Positions 8,422 through 17,631 of a stretch of DNA of 64,000 bases are shown here, piece after piece. The stretch's first letter is position 1; each line of letters opens with the position of its first letter. This DNA comes from Candidatus Enterococcus ferrettii. Its GTDB lineage: Bacteria > Bacillota > Bacilli > Lactobacillales > Enterococcaceae. The stretch spans positions 62,001-126,000 of the forward strand of contig NZ_JAFREL010000016.1 of the NCBI RefSeq assembly GCF_017377655.1, given 5' to 3'. Both the position numbers and the translations under genes were made by a program. The notes below the pieces were generated by a model. The model made no database searches and was not told where the DNA came from. It saw only the letters and a program-made list of their open reading frames with translations.

Positions 8422-9405
8422 TTAGTCAGGAATTTCAGTGCCTAAGCCTTTCTCACGAGCCTTCTCAACAATCTGCCCTGCTACTACTAAATCTAGAACA
8501 GCAGTACCAACTGATTTGAAGATGGTAATTTCTTGATCAGAGGTTCGTCCTTCTACCTCGCCTAGCAAGATTTGTCCTAATTCACCTGAATACTTTTCTT
8601 TCGGAATATACTCTTCTTTCAGCGGAGTAATAAAATCTCCTGCTGCATTAAGCACGCCTTCCGTTGTATCAAAAATTACTCGATCTGCTCGTTTGATTAA
8701 TTCTTTAGGAATTTCGAACATACTTGGAGTGAAAGAGCCGATTCCATTGATGTGTGCACCATCCTTAACCCAAGCCGATTCGAAGGTTGGTTCATTGGAA
8801 GGAGTTGCAGTTGTGATGATATCTGCACCTTCTACGCATTCACGACTTGTTTTTGTTGGAATTAACCGAACTGTACAACCTTCTTGACGAGCCTTAGCAA
8901 AAGCTTCTGCCCGATTTTGATCTATATCAAAGATTCGGACTTCTTCCAAAGGGCGTGCAGCCATCATTGCTTCCAATTGCTTCTCAGCCTGACCACCCGT
9001 TCCGATTAAGGCGCCAATTTTAGCATCTTTTCTGGCAAGAATATCTGTCGCCACACCTTGTACAGCTCCAGTGCGTAACTGAGTCAAATAAGTACCATCC
9101 ACCATAGCATTTACCATACCCGTTTTAGGGTCCATCACAATCATCGTACCTGTTACACTAGGTAATCCTCGTTCGATATTGTGCAAATAAGTCGATACAA
9201 TTTTAACACCCAACGCTGGTTGTTCCCCACCAATATAGGCTGGCATATAAGAACTCACGCCATTTTCTTCACGAATATCCACATTAGTCCGCAGCGGCGC
9301 ATTGGTTTCTCCTTTAGAAAAGATCATCAAGGCTTGCTTATCTGCTTCTACTGCATCCTTCATGGTGAAGGTTTTGATGATATCTTCCTTTGTTAAAAAC
9401 AGCAT
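8422..9405 (-). CDS. Ornithine cyclodeaminase / mu-crystallin family protein
   Basis: 327 aa from ATG at 9405, which has AAGGAG 8 nt upstream; an in-frame GTG three codons earlier is less well placed. The family comprises NAD(P)-dependent enzymes such as ornithine cyclodeaminase, alanine dehydrogenase and ketimine reductases. Visible features are the N-terminal substrate region with LPSVTG and a TGAVQGVATDILAR segment, then a Rossmann motif IGALIGTGGQAEKQ, an acidic residue at the end of the second strand (FDID), and GIGSFTPSMFEI. Substrate cannot be read from sequence. It is monocistronic with its own terminator. Confidence 0.88.
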   Translation of the reverse strand: MLFLTKEDIIKTFTMKDAVEADKQALMIFSKGETNAPLRTNVDIREENGVSSYMPAYIGGEQPALGVKIVSTYLHNIERGLPSVTGTMIVMDPKTGMVNAMVDGTYLTQLRTGAVQGVATDILARKDAKIGALIGTGGQAEKQLEAMMAARPLEEVRIFDIDQNRAEAFAKARQEGCTVRLIPTKTSRECVEGADIITTATPSNEPTFESAWVKDGAHINGIGSFTPSMFEIPKELIKRADRVIFDTTEGVLNAAGDFITPLKEEYIPKEKYSGELGQILLGEVEGRTSDQEITIFKSVGTAVLDLVVAGQIVEKAREKGLGTEIPD

Positions 9406-9578
9406 ACTTTTCACTCCTTGTTATATTAATGAGGTGAATCACCTCATGGTTCCATTCATTTGAACAACTTAATGTAAGATAAAATTGAACAATTTAAGTA
9501 AAGTCTAAACCAAACTGTATTAAGCCTTTTTAAGTACATATAGATAATATTTATCATTCACTAATAGTTAAATTCCCT

Positions 9579-9797
9579 CTACTTTGTTATCGTCAAATAT
9601 GCAATAACTGGTATGTAAATCAGAAGCTGTTCCAAAATAATCAGAACGGCACCGATCTTAAAACCAATGGGCAAATTTTGTCGCAACAAATAAATACCAG
9701 AAATAATTCCAAGAAAAGGGAACGGAAAGAAAAAAGAAATGGCTAGAATGATTAGTGCAGCAATTCGTTGTTTGTCATCATGCGAAAGATTAAACAT
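9579..9797 (-). CDS. Small two-helix membrane protein
   Basis: 72 aa with a strong AAGGAGGG 6 nt before ATG. Two hydrophobic segments (about residues 13-36 and 48-68) separated by a short polar loop; the N-terminus is charged. No family recognised. The spacing and ribosome site support a real gene. Confidence 0.65.
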   Translation of the reverse strand: MFNLSHDDKQRIAALIILAISFFFPFPFLGIISGIYLLRQNLPIGFKIGAVLIILEQLLIYIPVIAYLTITK

Positions 9798-9959
9798 GGT
9801 TAACCCTCCTTGAAGCGTTTCTTTAATTATAGCATGCTGAGAATTGCCACCAAAGTTTTATTCTTTGAAAAACCATTGATATATCAATGGTATTCTATAG
9901 GTTTTGGCTATAGAAAAGGGTGATTATAACTTGGAGATGAACATTTAGTGATCACAATA

Positions 9960-9997
9960 AATAAGCTGAACGGTTAGTACGGTCCGTTCAGCTTATT
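9960..9997 (-). terminator. Perfect 14-bp hairpin after the GH43 operon
   Basis: AATAAGCTGAACGG pairs exactly with CCGTTCAGCTTATT across a 10-nt loop. The T-run is short on both strands. Its position downstream of the leftward GH43 gene suggests it is that operon's terminator. Confidence 0.7.
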
Positions 9998-10065
9998 CTA
10001 TTTAATATGACTTCATGCTTTTAAAAAAATTCTTTCTATTATACATAGAAGAAATCTTTTAAATT

Positions 10066-11037
10066 TTAGTTTAATGTCCTTTCACGATAAGCCGTTGGTT
10101 CACCGAAATCGGGAAACCCCTCTTTATCCCAAGTAAAGACCTGCGCATTGGCATGGCGATTGGGGTTATCTAAGGGATCCCCCACTTTATTTTTTTCGGG
10201 CCGTGCATGAAAAATCAGCACGTCTTCGGTGTCGTCTTCATTGCGAGTGAAGGAGTTATGTCCCGGCCCATACTGGGCATTTTTTTCTGATGATGTAAAG
10301 ACTGGCTCTTCGCTTTTATGCCAAGAAAAACCATCTAATAAATCACTGTCAGCATCCGCCCATAAAAGTCCCATTGCATAATTCTCATCGGTTGCACTAC
10401 CTGAATACGTAATGAAAATTTTGTTGTTTCGCTTGATGACAGCTGGAGCCTCGTTCACCCAAAAACCAATTTTCTCCCAATCGTACTCGGGAATGGCTAA
10501 TAACGTCTGTTTACCTTTTAAGGTCCAAGGATTTTCCATTTCCGAAATATACAGGTTCGAATTTCCTGGAATACGCGGATCAAGCTGTGCCCAAACATAA
10601 TACAGTTTGTCCTGATGTTCAAAGGTTGTCGCATCTAAACTAAAGCTTTCAAACTGTGTTTTAATTTGGCCTTTTTCTTCCCACTGGCCTTCTAAAGGAT
10701 TGGCACTATCGTTTTCAATCACAAACATTCGGTGGTGATGCTTTTGATCCCGAATTTCGCTATGATCGCTTGCTGCAAAATAAACATACCATTTCCCGTT
10801 GATATAGTGAATTTCCGGCGCCCAAATCAGCTCACTCATGTTTCCAGTATCATGTGCCTGCCAAATTGCTTGGGTTTCCGCTGTTCCAAGGTCATTGATG
10901 CTTTTCGCTCGTCGCAACTCCAGTGCTTGGTATCCTGGGACTGAACCCATAAAATAATAATAGCCATCTGTATGTTTGTATACCCAAGGGTCAGCTCTTT
11001 CCAAAACGATAGGATTGTTATATTGTTGTGTATTCAT
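10066..11037 (-). CDS. Glycoside hydrolase family 43 (arabinofuranosidase/xylosidase-like)
   Basis: 323 aa from ATG at 11037, chosen because GGAGG lies 9 nt before it; an upstream in-frame start at 11067 would bury that site. Single five-bladed propeller catalytic domain with the GH43 triad visible: Asp16 (ERADPWVY), Asp135 (SLDATTF) and Glu196 (VNEAPAV). The WAPEIHYINGKWYVYF block is family-typical. There is no signal peptide, so it acts on imported oligosaccharides inside the cell. It follows a LacY-type sugar permease by 19 bp, forming a two-gene uptake-and-cleavage operon. Likely substrates are alpha-L-arabinosides or beta-xylosides; specificity is not decidable. Confidence 0.9.
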   Translation of the reverse strand: MNTQQYNNPIVLERADPWVYKHTDGYYYFMGSVPGYQALELRRAKSINDLGTAETQAIWQAHDTGNMSELIWAPEIHYINGKWYVYFAASDHSEIRDQKHHHRMFVIENDSANPLEGQWEEKGQIKTQFESFSLDATTFEHQDKLYYVWAQLDPRIPGNSNLYISEMENPWTLKGKQTLLAIPEYDWEKIGFWVNEAPAVIKRNNKIFITYSGSATDENYAMGLLWADADSDLLDGFSWHKSEEPVFTSSEKNAQYGPGHNSFTRNEDDTEDVLIFHARPEKNKVGDPLDNPNRHANAQVFTWDKEGFPDFGEPTAYRERTLN

Positions 11038-11056
11038 TTGATTATTCCTCCAAATT

Positions 11057-12322
11057 TCAGGCTGCATCAGCTGCTGTTGTTTTTACTTTTTCTTCTTTTT
11101 GATCATTTTTTAAGGTAAAGATACTCACAACCGTTATGAGAAAAACGATCGCGGATAGTAAGAAATACGTTTGATGAAAACCGATAGAGTCATACAGTCT
11201 ACCACACACTGTCGAAAAGATGAATACAGACACTTGCTTGGCAAAGTTAGAAGCCAGCATATAAATTGTTGCATACAGCTTGCGATCAAAGGTATTGGAA
11301 ATGTACTTCATAATAGATACCAATAATAAAGGCATCTCCAATCCAGCTAAAATACGGAAAAAGATCAGCAGCTGATAATTTGGCGCAAGAGCGCTTCCAA
11401 AGATTCGAATGAATGTGATGAATCCAAAAATGATTAGTCCTCTTTTGGATCCAATTTTGTTAATTATATAAGGCATCGGAATCATTAGCAGCAGCTCTAA
11501 GCCTACCTGAGCCGAAGCCATGTAACTATAGATGATGGTGCCTCTGTTGGCGTTTTCAAAAAAACTTTGGAAATAGACGATAAACTGCTGATCAAATACA
11601 TCGTAGATTGCAGCAGCTCCAATGTAGAACAAAGCCAATGCCCAGAAGTTTTTAATTTTAAAAATTGACAGAATAGTCTTTTTGTCCAGCTTATTGTCTT
11701 CTTCTGTTTTAGCAGGTGCTTCTTCCTTGGAAACATCAACCTTGTCAAAGAAAATAACCAAAATAGAAAGGATCGTTGCCGCTGCAGAGCACGCCCAGAA
11801 AATAGCTGTCGGATTCCAGACAAACAAGCGTCCAGCGACTAATGTTGCTGTAATTCCGGCAAGAGAACCGCCCATCCGAGAGTGGCCATATTCAAAATTA
11901 TTTACCCAACTAGCACGCTCGATATATTGTTCAATAACGCCAACACCGCCATTTAAAACAAAGCTCAAATATAAACCCGCAACCGCTATACCTAGGTACA
12001 TGTTTACATCTAGTATTGGCAAAAAGAGCCACTGGAAAAACGGGCCGATTAAAATTGCACTTAAAGAAATGGTTGCTAGGAGCGTCTTTTTAAATTTCAG
12101 CCGATCGGACAAAATGCCAAAAGCCGGTTGAAAGAATAAAGAAATCCCTGCCATTAAAGAAAACAGCAGTCCTGCTTCTGTCCCTCGAAGTCCAGCAACT
12201 CGCTCTAACCACAAAGTTAAGTACCCGTAAATAACTGCCCAAGAAAAGAAATAAGAAAAATGGGTTCCAGCAAAGCTCCAAAAGTGTTTCTTCTGACTGT
12301 TTATATTTTCATTACTAACCAT
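11057..12322 (-). CDS. MFS oligosaccharide:H+ symporter (LacY-like)
   Basis: 421 aa from ATG at 12322, which has AAGGGAG upstream (an earlier ATG at 12340 would overlap that site). Twelve hydrophobic segments, with the LacY-family N-terminus FWSFAGTHFSYFFSWAVIYG and the loop FGILSDRLKFKKT. The C-terminus is Lys-rich and cytoplasmic. Coupled to the GH43 gene downstream, it probably imports the short oligosaccharide that GH43 splits. Expression is probably governed by the divergent ArsR-type regulator and a nearby cre-like site. Confidence 0.85.
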   Translation of the reverse strand: MVSNENINSQKKHFWSFAGTHFSYFFSWAVIYGYLTLWLERVAGLRGTEAGLLFSLMAGISLFFQPAFGILSDRLKFKKTLLATISLSAILIGPFFQWLFLPILDVNMYLGIAVAGLYLSFVLNGGVGVIEQYIERASWVNNFEYGHSRMGGSLAGITATLVAGRLFVWNPTAIFWACSAAATILSILVIFFDKVDVSKEEAPAKTEEDNKLDKKTILSIFKIKNFWALALFYIGAAAIYDVFDQQFIVYFQSFFENANRGTIIYSYMASAQVGLELLLMIPMPYIINKIGSKRGLIIFGFITFIRIFGSALAPNYQLLIFFRILAGLEMPLLLVSIMKYISNTFDRKLYATIYMLASNFAKQVSVFIFSTVCGRLYDSIGFHQTYFLLSAIVFLITVVSIFTLKNDQKEEKVKTTAADAA

Positions 12323-12334
12323 GATTTTCTCCCT

Positions 12335-12435
12335 TAACATTTTTATTAATCGTACATGTAAAGAGAAAGCGCTTTTCTATTACGAGATCATCATAATCCA
12401 TTATAAAAGCTTTGTCAATAACATTTTTATTAATC
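12335..12435. promoter_or_regulatory. 17-bp direct repeats and cre-like site in the divergent promoter region
   Basis: TAACATTTTTATTAATC occurs at 12335-12351 and again exactly at 12419-12435, 84 bp apart, between the permease and ArsR-type genes. AGAAAGCGCTTTTC at 12364-12377 resembles the CcpA cre consensus TGAAAGCGCTTTCA. I infer regulator sites plus catabolite control. Confidence 0.45.
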
Positions 12436-12547
12436 ATTTGAATTTTCCACAAATAAGATTAATATATACATTAACTTTAAACGTTTGCTTTTTCTCTGAT
12501 TTCAGATATCATTAAGGTAATTATTAATTCAAAGGAGACGCTGCTTT

Positions 12548-13441
12548 ATGCAATTAGATATTTCTAACGACTCGCTGCCAGTCTATGAAGCACTGGCAAG
12601 TGCTGTTCGTTTAAAAATTATTCAGCTGCTGTCCGTCAATAAAATGAGTGTGAAAGAACTAGCTGCCGAGCTAGGGTTAAGCAGCGCGATAGTTACCATG
12701 CACGTAAAAAAATTAGAAACAGCAGGTTTGATTAGTACCGATCGCCTGGGACGATCCAAAGTTTCTAGCTTGAAGATTGATTCTATTACCGTTAATTTCC
12801 CTAAAAAAATCTATACCACTTATAATACGTCGAATACTTCTATTCCGATTGGGCAATACACCAACTTTTCGATTGTAGCTCCGTGTGGTTTAGCTACCTC
12901 AGAGGATTTTATCGGTATTAATGATCATCCCAAATATTTTATGGACCCCAAGCGAATGAATGCACAGATTTTATGGTTTACGCAAGGCTTCATTGAGTAT
13001 CAAATCCCCAATTTACTGGAGGAGGATCAGCACTTGGAAATGTTGGAAATTTCAATGGAGATCGCTTCAGAATTTCCTTTTTCCAACAACAATTGGCCTT
13101 CAGATATCACTTTTTCTTTGAACAATAAGTATTTGGGTACCTGGACCTCGCCAGGTGATTTTTCAGATATTCGAGGCAAAAACAATCCGGATTGGTACCC
13201 GGACAATTTGAATCAATATGGCCTGCTCAAAACAATTCGTATTTTGGAGCATGGAACCTATATGGAAGGAGAACCGATGTCAGATACAAAAATCTCTGAT
13301 TTTGCTTCACCGGATAATCAATTGTGGACATTGCGGATTGAAGTGAAAGAGGATGCCAAGCATGTAGGTGGCTGCACGATTTACGGCAAGCATTTTGGAA
13401 ACCACGATCAGAATATCAACTTCTCTTTATTTTATAGTTAA
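12548..13441 (+). CDS. ArsR-type winged-helix regulator with large C-terminal domain
   Basis: 297 aa. Residues about 10-70 are an ArsR/HTH_20 winged helix (ALASAVRLKIIQLLS...LAAELGLSSAIVTMHVKKLE). The remaining 220 residues are a beta-rich domain, far longer than a classical ArsR metal sensor and lacking metal-binding Cys clusters, which suggests a sugar-type ligand. Divergent orientation to the permease/GH43 operon implies it controls that operon and probably itself. Good AAAGGAG ribosome site. Confidence 0.8.
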   Translation: MQLDISNDSLPVYEALASAVRLKIIQLLSVNKMSVKELAAELGLSSAIVTMHVKKLETAGLISTDRLGRSKVSSLKIDSITVNFPKKIYTTYNTSNTSIPIGQYTNFSIVAPCGLATSEDFIGINDHPKYFMDPKRMNAQILWFTQGFIEYQIPNLLEEDQHLEMLEISMEIASEFPFSNNNWPSDITFSLNNKYLGTWTSPGDFSDIRGKNNPDWYPDNLNQYGLLKTIRILEHGTYMEGEPMSDTKISDFASPDNQLWTLRIEVKEDAKHVGGCTIYGKHFGNHDQNINFSLFYS

Positions 13442-13493
13442 AAAAACAGCAGCAGCTAGTCGGTTTACGGACCACTAGCTACTGCTGTTTTAG
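13442..13493. terminator. Bidirectional terminator
   Basis: AAAACAGCAG...CTAGT pairs with ACTAGCTACTGCTGTTTT around a 13-nt loop between convergent genes; A/T runs flank both sides. Confidence 0.88.
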
Positions 13494-13503
13494 TAAGTCA
13501 AGA

Positions 13504-14409
13504 CTAATCTTGGGCTAAAAATGTCTCTACGTTCTTAATTACTTTTTGTGCTAAACGAACCTTTGCCATCGAGGTTAATCCAGCACTGTGGTCTCCAGCA
13601 AAAACGTTTGGCCGATCCACAACTGCCTCCCCAATTCCATTGGTTGTATCACTAAAAGCATAGGTTCCTGATAAGTCGAGCCAGTTAGCTAATGCTTCAA
13701 TATCATGAGAGGGTGCAATTGACAAATTCATCAGAATCTTGCCGGGGCCCATTAATTTGAATTGCTCAGATTCCAGCAAGACAACATTTTTATTTAGAGC
13801 GGTAATGACGATATCCACCTGAGCTAATAAGTCATTCAATGGATAGTAAGACATCGCCAATTTTTCTTCTAATTCCGGTTTGCGGGTACGACTGTAATAC
13901 GAAACATCCGCACCGAAAAAGTGGAGTGCTTCAGATACCAGTGATCCCACAGTGCCCATACCGATAACGCCTACCCTCACACCGATCAATTCCATCGGTT
14001 CGTTTTTCCACATCGCCTCTCCTCGCCCTTGAAGCAAGCGAACTAGTTCGCTGATGACATATTCCCGAACCCCTTCGTCACCATAATCTCGAATCCCCGT
14101 AACCACAATTCCCATTTTCTCAGCAGTTAGAATATCAACATTGGCACTCTCTGGAGAATATAGACTGCAGCACATACCAATGTAGCGAATATTAGGACAA
14201 GCTTCTAAAACAGCTTGATTAATAAAGCTGGTAAAACTCAACATAACACAATCAGCATCTCCGATTCGGCGAATAATTTCAGCCTCATCCTCTGGAATAT
14301 CTTCATAGAAGAACGTTTCTTCGGCGTATGCCTTCAACTTCTCGTCCCATTCAGGCAATAGCTTAGTCGGTTCAATCGCAACCATTTTTTTAAACTGTGT
14401 CTCTTGCAT
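13504..14409 (-). CDS. 2-hydroxyacid dehydrogenase-like protein, atypical active site
   Basis: 301 aa. D-isomer-specific 2-hydroxyacid dehydrogenase fold: N-terminal substrate domain, then a NAD-binding core with GVIGMGTVG (Gly150/152/155) and SRTRKPE. The usual catalytic Arg in NTARG is replaced by NLSIAPS (228-234), the catalytic Glu motif is not evident, and the His motif SPH appears only as GDHSAG (His274). It may act on an unusual substrate or be a non-catalytic relative. Strong GGGAGG ribosome site; terminator shared with the ArsR-type gene. It could form a unit with the winged-helix gene upstream (71-bp gap). Confidence 0.8.
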   Translation of the reverse strand: MQETQFKKMVAIEPTKLLPEWDEKLKAYAEETFFYEDIPEDEAEIIRRIGDADCVMLSFTSFINQAVLEACPNIRYIGMCCSLYSPESANVDILTAEKMGIVVTGIRDYGDEGVREYVISELVRLLQGRGEAMWKNEPMELIGVRVGVIGMGTVGSLVSEALHFFGADVSYYSRTRKPELEEKLAMSYYPLNDLLAQVDIVITALNKNVVLLESEQFKLMGPGKILMNLSIAPSHDIEALANWLDLSGTYAFSDTTNGIGEAVVDRPNVFAGDHSAGLTSMAKVRLAQKVIKNVETFLAQD

Positions 14410-14480
14410 AAAATCCTCCCTTTCTCTCCATCACATCATATCGCGTAGCTGAGGGCAGAGTCAAACAGAAGTTAAAGCAA

Positions 14481-15173
14481 TTAGACAATTGCCTGCTGCA
14501 GATTTTCTTGTGTATTATTTTCTGCAGATTCATCCCAATCATGGGCGTCCTTAATATAGTAGCCTTGTCCCCAAACCGTTATAATTTTATACCAATCAGG
14601 TTCATACTTTTCCAACTTATCACGAAGATGCTTAATGAGATTTGAAACATGACACATCCGAGATGCTGTAGGCTCCCCATTCCACAAATACAGCGAAATA
14701 TCCTTTTTAGAAACCGTTTCTCCTTTAGCTTCTCTTAAGCAATCCAGCAGTTTTTTCTCCTTTTTGCTTAAACGTAAATAGAAAACTTCTTCTTCATTCT
14801 TCCCAGCTTGAATTATCGGACGTTCTCGATACATCGGCTTCTTCAATTTTGATACAACAGCAAGACTGTTTCCTAAATCTTCTAGGTCACACTCTGGATT
14901 AAGTACTCCTCTGAAAATTTCAGTTGGAGCAAATGATTCCTCAGATGTCATCTTCATAATTGGAACCTGAAAGCTTAACATTTTATTCGCAATAATCAAT
15001 TGTTGGTCGACTGGCAACGTGTCGCTTAAAATAATTATGTCAAAAAATCGTACCATAGTCAGTGAGTCGGATAACAGTGCTTTACTGATAAACACCTCAT
15101 TACCCAGCAAATGAAGCTGTTCCTCTATTAGTTTTTCTCTGAAAATACAGTTTGTCAGTACAAGAATTTTCAT
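14481..15173 (-). CDS. Orphan OmpR-type winged-helix regulator with degenerate receiver
   Basis: 230 aa. Residues 1-115 have the alternating strand/helix layout of a receiver domain (MKILVLTNCIFREKLIEEQL) but lack the acidic pocket and the usual phosphorylatable Asp. Residues about 130-212 form an OmpR-type DNA-binding domain (LRLSKKEKKLLDCLREAKGE; VSNLIKHLRDKLE; WGQGYYI). No histidine kinase is adjacent. It is probably a phosphorylation-independent regulator, as seen in enterococci. The target is unknown. Confidence 0.8.
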   Translation of the reverse strand: MKILVLTNCIFREKLIEEQLHLLGNEVFISKALLSDSLTMVRFFDIIILSDTLPVDQQLIIANKMLSFQVPIMKMTSEESFAPTEIFRGVLNPECDLEDLGNSLAVVSKLKKPMYRERPIIQAGKNEEEVFYLRLSKKEKKLLDCLREAKGETVSKKDISLYLWNGEPTASRMCHVSNLIKHLRDKLEKYEPDWYKIITVWGQGYYIKDAHDWDESAENNTQENLQQAIV

Positions 15174-15263
15174 TTCTTCTTTCTCCTTTCCTAGGGTTAA
15201 GCACCCTGATATAAATTACGCATTTTTATCCAATTCCTTTTTCTATTTTCTCTTTTTTAGGCA

Positions 15264-15292
15264 AAATAAAAAAGCAGGAAAATTTTCCTGCT
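15264..15292 (-). terminator. ABC exporter operon terminator
   Basis: A 20-bp perfect palindrome (15273-15292) centred on AAAATTTT with GC-containing arms is followed on the minus strand by TTTTTTATTTT. It lies just after the ABC permease gene. Confidence 0.85.
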
Positions 15293-15310
15293 CTAATAGC
15301 AATCTGTTGC

Positions 15311-16027
15311 TTATTCCCATTTGAAGAAACGAACAGCGATTGCTGTTCCAGCTAACGTAATTATTATCAACAAAGCCACAATGGGCATAATTTGTGCCTG
15401 CTCATGAAAAGTAATGGCTTTAAGTAGTTTTATTCCTTGAGTTAAAGGCAAGACACCCGCAATTTTTTGTAAACCATTGGGTAGAATCTCAAAGGGCACT
15501 GTGGCACCTGAAAGAAAAAACATGGGAAAGAACACGGCCGAATTAATTGCACCTGTTGCTTTTTCACTAGGAGAAAGACTGGCAATAATCAAACCAATCG
15601 CATGAACTGCCAGCATCACTAATAAATATGCTGGAATAAATGCTGCCCAGCTGCCTTGATAATGAAAGTTAAAAACAACCGTAAGCAGAGTAAAAATTAA
15701 AAGCATCGATACCAAACTGAGTGTAAAGCAAAAAAATAAATGAGCTAAAAGCAGCTGAATCGGACTTATCGGGGTTACCTGATACCTTTTTAAAATTTTG
15801 CGTTCTCGATAAGAAGACAGAGCTAACGGCAGTCCCATAACACCTGCAGAACAGATACCGACAGTAGTTACCGAGGCAAAAATTCGATTTAGAGCCTCAT
15901 TACTATTTTCCATAAAAGCCATTAGCACCACAATTCCCACAGGAACACACACGCCAAAGATTACTGAGGACATTTCGCGAATGGATAACTTCGCTTCTGA
16001 TTTATACAACAACCAAAAAGTTTTCAT
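15311..16027 (-). CDS. ABC-2 type transporter permease
   Basis: 238 aa from ATG at 16027 with GAGGAG upstream (a TTG at 16045 is in frame but lies inside the ATPase end). Six hydrophobic segments in ABC-2 layout, with SYRERKILKRYQVTPISP in the cytosolic loop and SPSEKATGAINSAVFFPMFFLSG as the family signature near the fifth segment. One base separates it from the ATPase stop, so translation is coupled. Probable exporter of a drug, peptide or lipid. Confidence 0.88.
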   Translation of the reverse strand: MKTFWLLYKSEAKLSIREMSSVIFGVCVPVGIVVLMAFMENSNEALNRIFASVTTVGICSAGVMGLPLALSSYRERKILKRYQVTPISPIQLLLAHLFFCFTLSLVSMLLIFTLLTVVFNFHYQGSWAAFIPAYLLVMLAVHAIGLIIASLSPSEKATGAINSAVFFPMFFLSGATVPFEILPNGLQKIAGVLPLTQGIKLLKAITFHEQAQIMPIVALLIIITLAGTAIAVRFFKWE

Positions 16028-16028
16028 T

Positions 16029-16748
16029 TTATCGCTCCTCTCCAATTAATTTGATAAATGCTTCATCCATACTCTTTTGACCACTGCGAGCAACCACCTC
16101 AGCCACCGTTCCGCGTTCAATTTCTTGGCCAGCCTTGATTATTAGAATTTCGTCGCAAAGAATTTCTACCTCATCCATGTAATGCGAAGTCAAAAAGATC
16201 GTTACCCCTCGTTCTTGTAAAAGCTTAAGATAACGCCAAACTTCGCGCCTAGCCATCGGGTCCAATCCCGTCGTCAACTCATCCAAGAAAATAATTTCTG
16301 GATTTCCCATTGCTGCCAGCAGAATACATAATTTCTGCTTTTCCCCACCAGATAAGGTTTGAATAAAAGCATTCTTCTTAGTTTCTAATCCGAATTCCAG
16401 CAGCCCCTTTTCCCAATTAATTGGCTGCTGATATAAGGAATGAGTGATTTCACAAATCTCCTTTACCTTTAATTGTCCTTGAAAAGCGGACTCTTGAAAC
16501 TGTACGCCTACTCGCTGAAACAATGCTTTTCTTTGCTTGCGGGGATCCTTTCCTAACAATAGAATCTCCTCTGCCTGACAGCTTTTCGTACCTAGAATAC
16601 AATCAATCGTAGTCGATTTTCCTGCTCCATTGTGTCCTAGCAAACCAAAAATACTGCCTCTTTTTACCGTGAAGCTGAGCTGATTCACTGCTGTTTGATC
16701 TCCGAACTTTTTGTTGAGATTTTTTACAATAATTGCCTGATTTGTCAT
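16029..16748 (-). CDS. ABC transporter ATP-binding protein
   Basis: 239 aa, ABC-2 exporter class. Walker A GLLGHNGAGKSTTI, Q-loop VQFQES, signature LSGGEKQK, Walker B IIFLDELTTGLDP, H-loop LTSHYMDE. It pairs with the permease gene and lies divergent from a double-MerR regulator that probably controls it. Confidence 0.93.
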   Translation of the reverse strand: MTNQAIIVKNLNKKFGDQTAVNQLSFTVKRGSIFGLLGHNGAGKSTTIDCILGTKSCQAEEILLLGKDPRKQRKALFQRVGVQFQESAFQGQLKVKEICEITHSLYQQPINWEKGLLEFGLETKKNAFIQTLSGGEKQKLCILLAAMGNPEIIFLDELTTGLDPMARREVWRYLKLLQERGVTIFLTSHYMDEVEILCDEILIIKAGQEIERGTVAEVVARSGQKSMDEAFIKLIGEER

Positions 16749-16878
16749 TTTTTAGCCTCCAATCACTAAATGAATTCTTAGTATAGCTGGAAAATCAACC
16801 TTGGTGGCTTAGTGTAGGGTAGCCTTTTGCAAAATTATTTGATAGAGTAAAAGAAGAGCTTGTTACAGGAGGAATTGA

Positions 16879-17631
16879 ATGATTTATCACACTTCGGAGG
16901 TTGCCAAGTTAGTTGGTCTTCATCCTAATACAATTCGACGATACGAAGAATGGGAGTTGATTCCCAAGCCCCAACGAGCAGCTAATGGTTACCGAATCTT
17001 CACTCAGTACCATATAGAGCTGATCCGCTTGGCTCAAGTAGCTTTCCAAATTGAAGTACTGCAGTCTGGCTTGCGGAGAAAAATGGTGGACGTGATTAAA
17101 GCTCTTGCGCTTTATGATTTCAGCTTTGCGCGCCAATTGATCCTCGACTATCAATACTTAGCCAATCATGAGATCGCTCAAGCGCACGAAGCAATTGAAA
17201 TTGTTGAAGGAATAATTAGACCTGGAGCTGATGAAGATACGCAGCCTCCTCTAACTCGTAGTGAAGCAGCCGATTATTTAGAGGTGACGGTTGATGCTTT
17301 ACGTAATTGGGAGCTCAATGGCTTATTGATGGTTAAGAGAAGGACAAATCGTTATCGCATATACAATCAGGAAGACTTGAAGCGATTAAAGATTATTCGC
17401 ACCTTACGAGGAGCCAATTATTCATTAGAAGCCATTCTCCGTCTGCTGCTGACCATGGATCAAAAACGTGTTTCTTCTATTAAAGAAGTGTTGAATACCC
17501 CTGAGCCAGATGAAGATATCATCGCTGTTTGTGATCAGTTGCTGACCTCATTAGAGCAGGCAAAGAAAAATGCAGAAGATATCATGCAGAGAATTGATCA
17601 TTTAGAGGAAACTGCTAAAATTACTCATTGA
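16879..17631 (+). CDS. Regulator with two MerR-type DNA-binding domains
   Basis: 250 aa. A first MerR helix-turn-helix at residues 1-70 (YHTSEVAKLVGLHPNTIRRYEEWEL) and a second at about 124-190 (LTRSEAADYLEVTVDALRNWELNG), each with a wing (NGYRIFT; NRYRIYN), followed by a helical dimerisation segment. Two MerR domains in one chain are uncommon. There is no obvious metal-binding Cys pair. Divergent from the ABC exporter at 130 bp, so it is likely the exporter's regulator. Strong AGGAGG. Confidence 0.85.
   Translation: MIYHTSEVAKLVGLHPNTIRRYEEWELIPKPQRAANGYRIFTQYHIELIRLAQVAFQIEVLQSGLRRKMVDVIKALALYDFSFARQLILDYQYLANHEIAQAHEAIEIVEGIIRPGADEDTQPPLTRSEAADYLEVTVDALRNWELNGLLMVKRRTNRYRIYNQEDLKRLKIIRTLRGANYSLEAILRLLLTMDQKRVSSIKEVLNTPEPDEDIIAVCDQLLTSLEQAKKNAEDIMQRIDHLEETAKITH

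Noticed and set aside
11682..12131. 149-codon plus-strand frame
   Set aside because: Antisense to the LacY-like permease, and no promoter or ribosome site.
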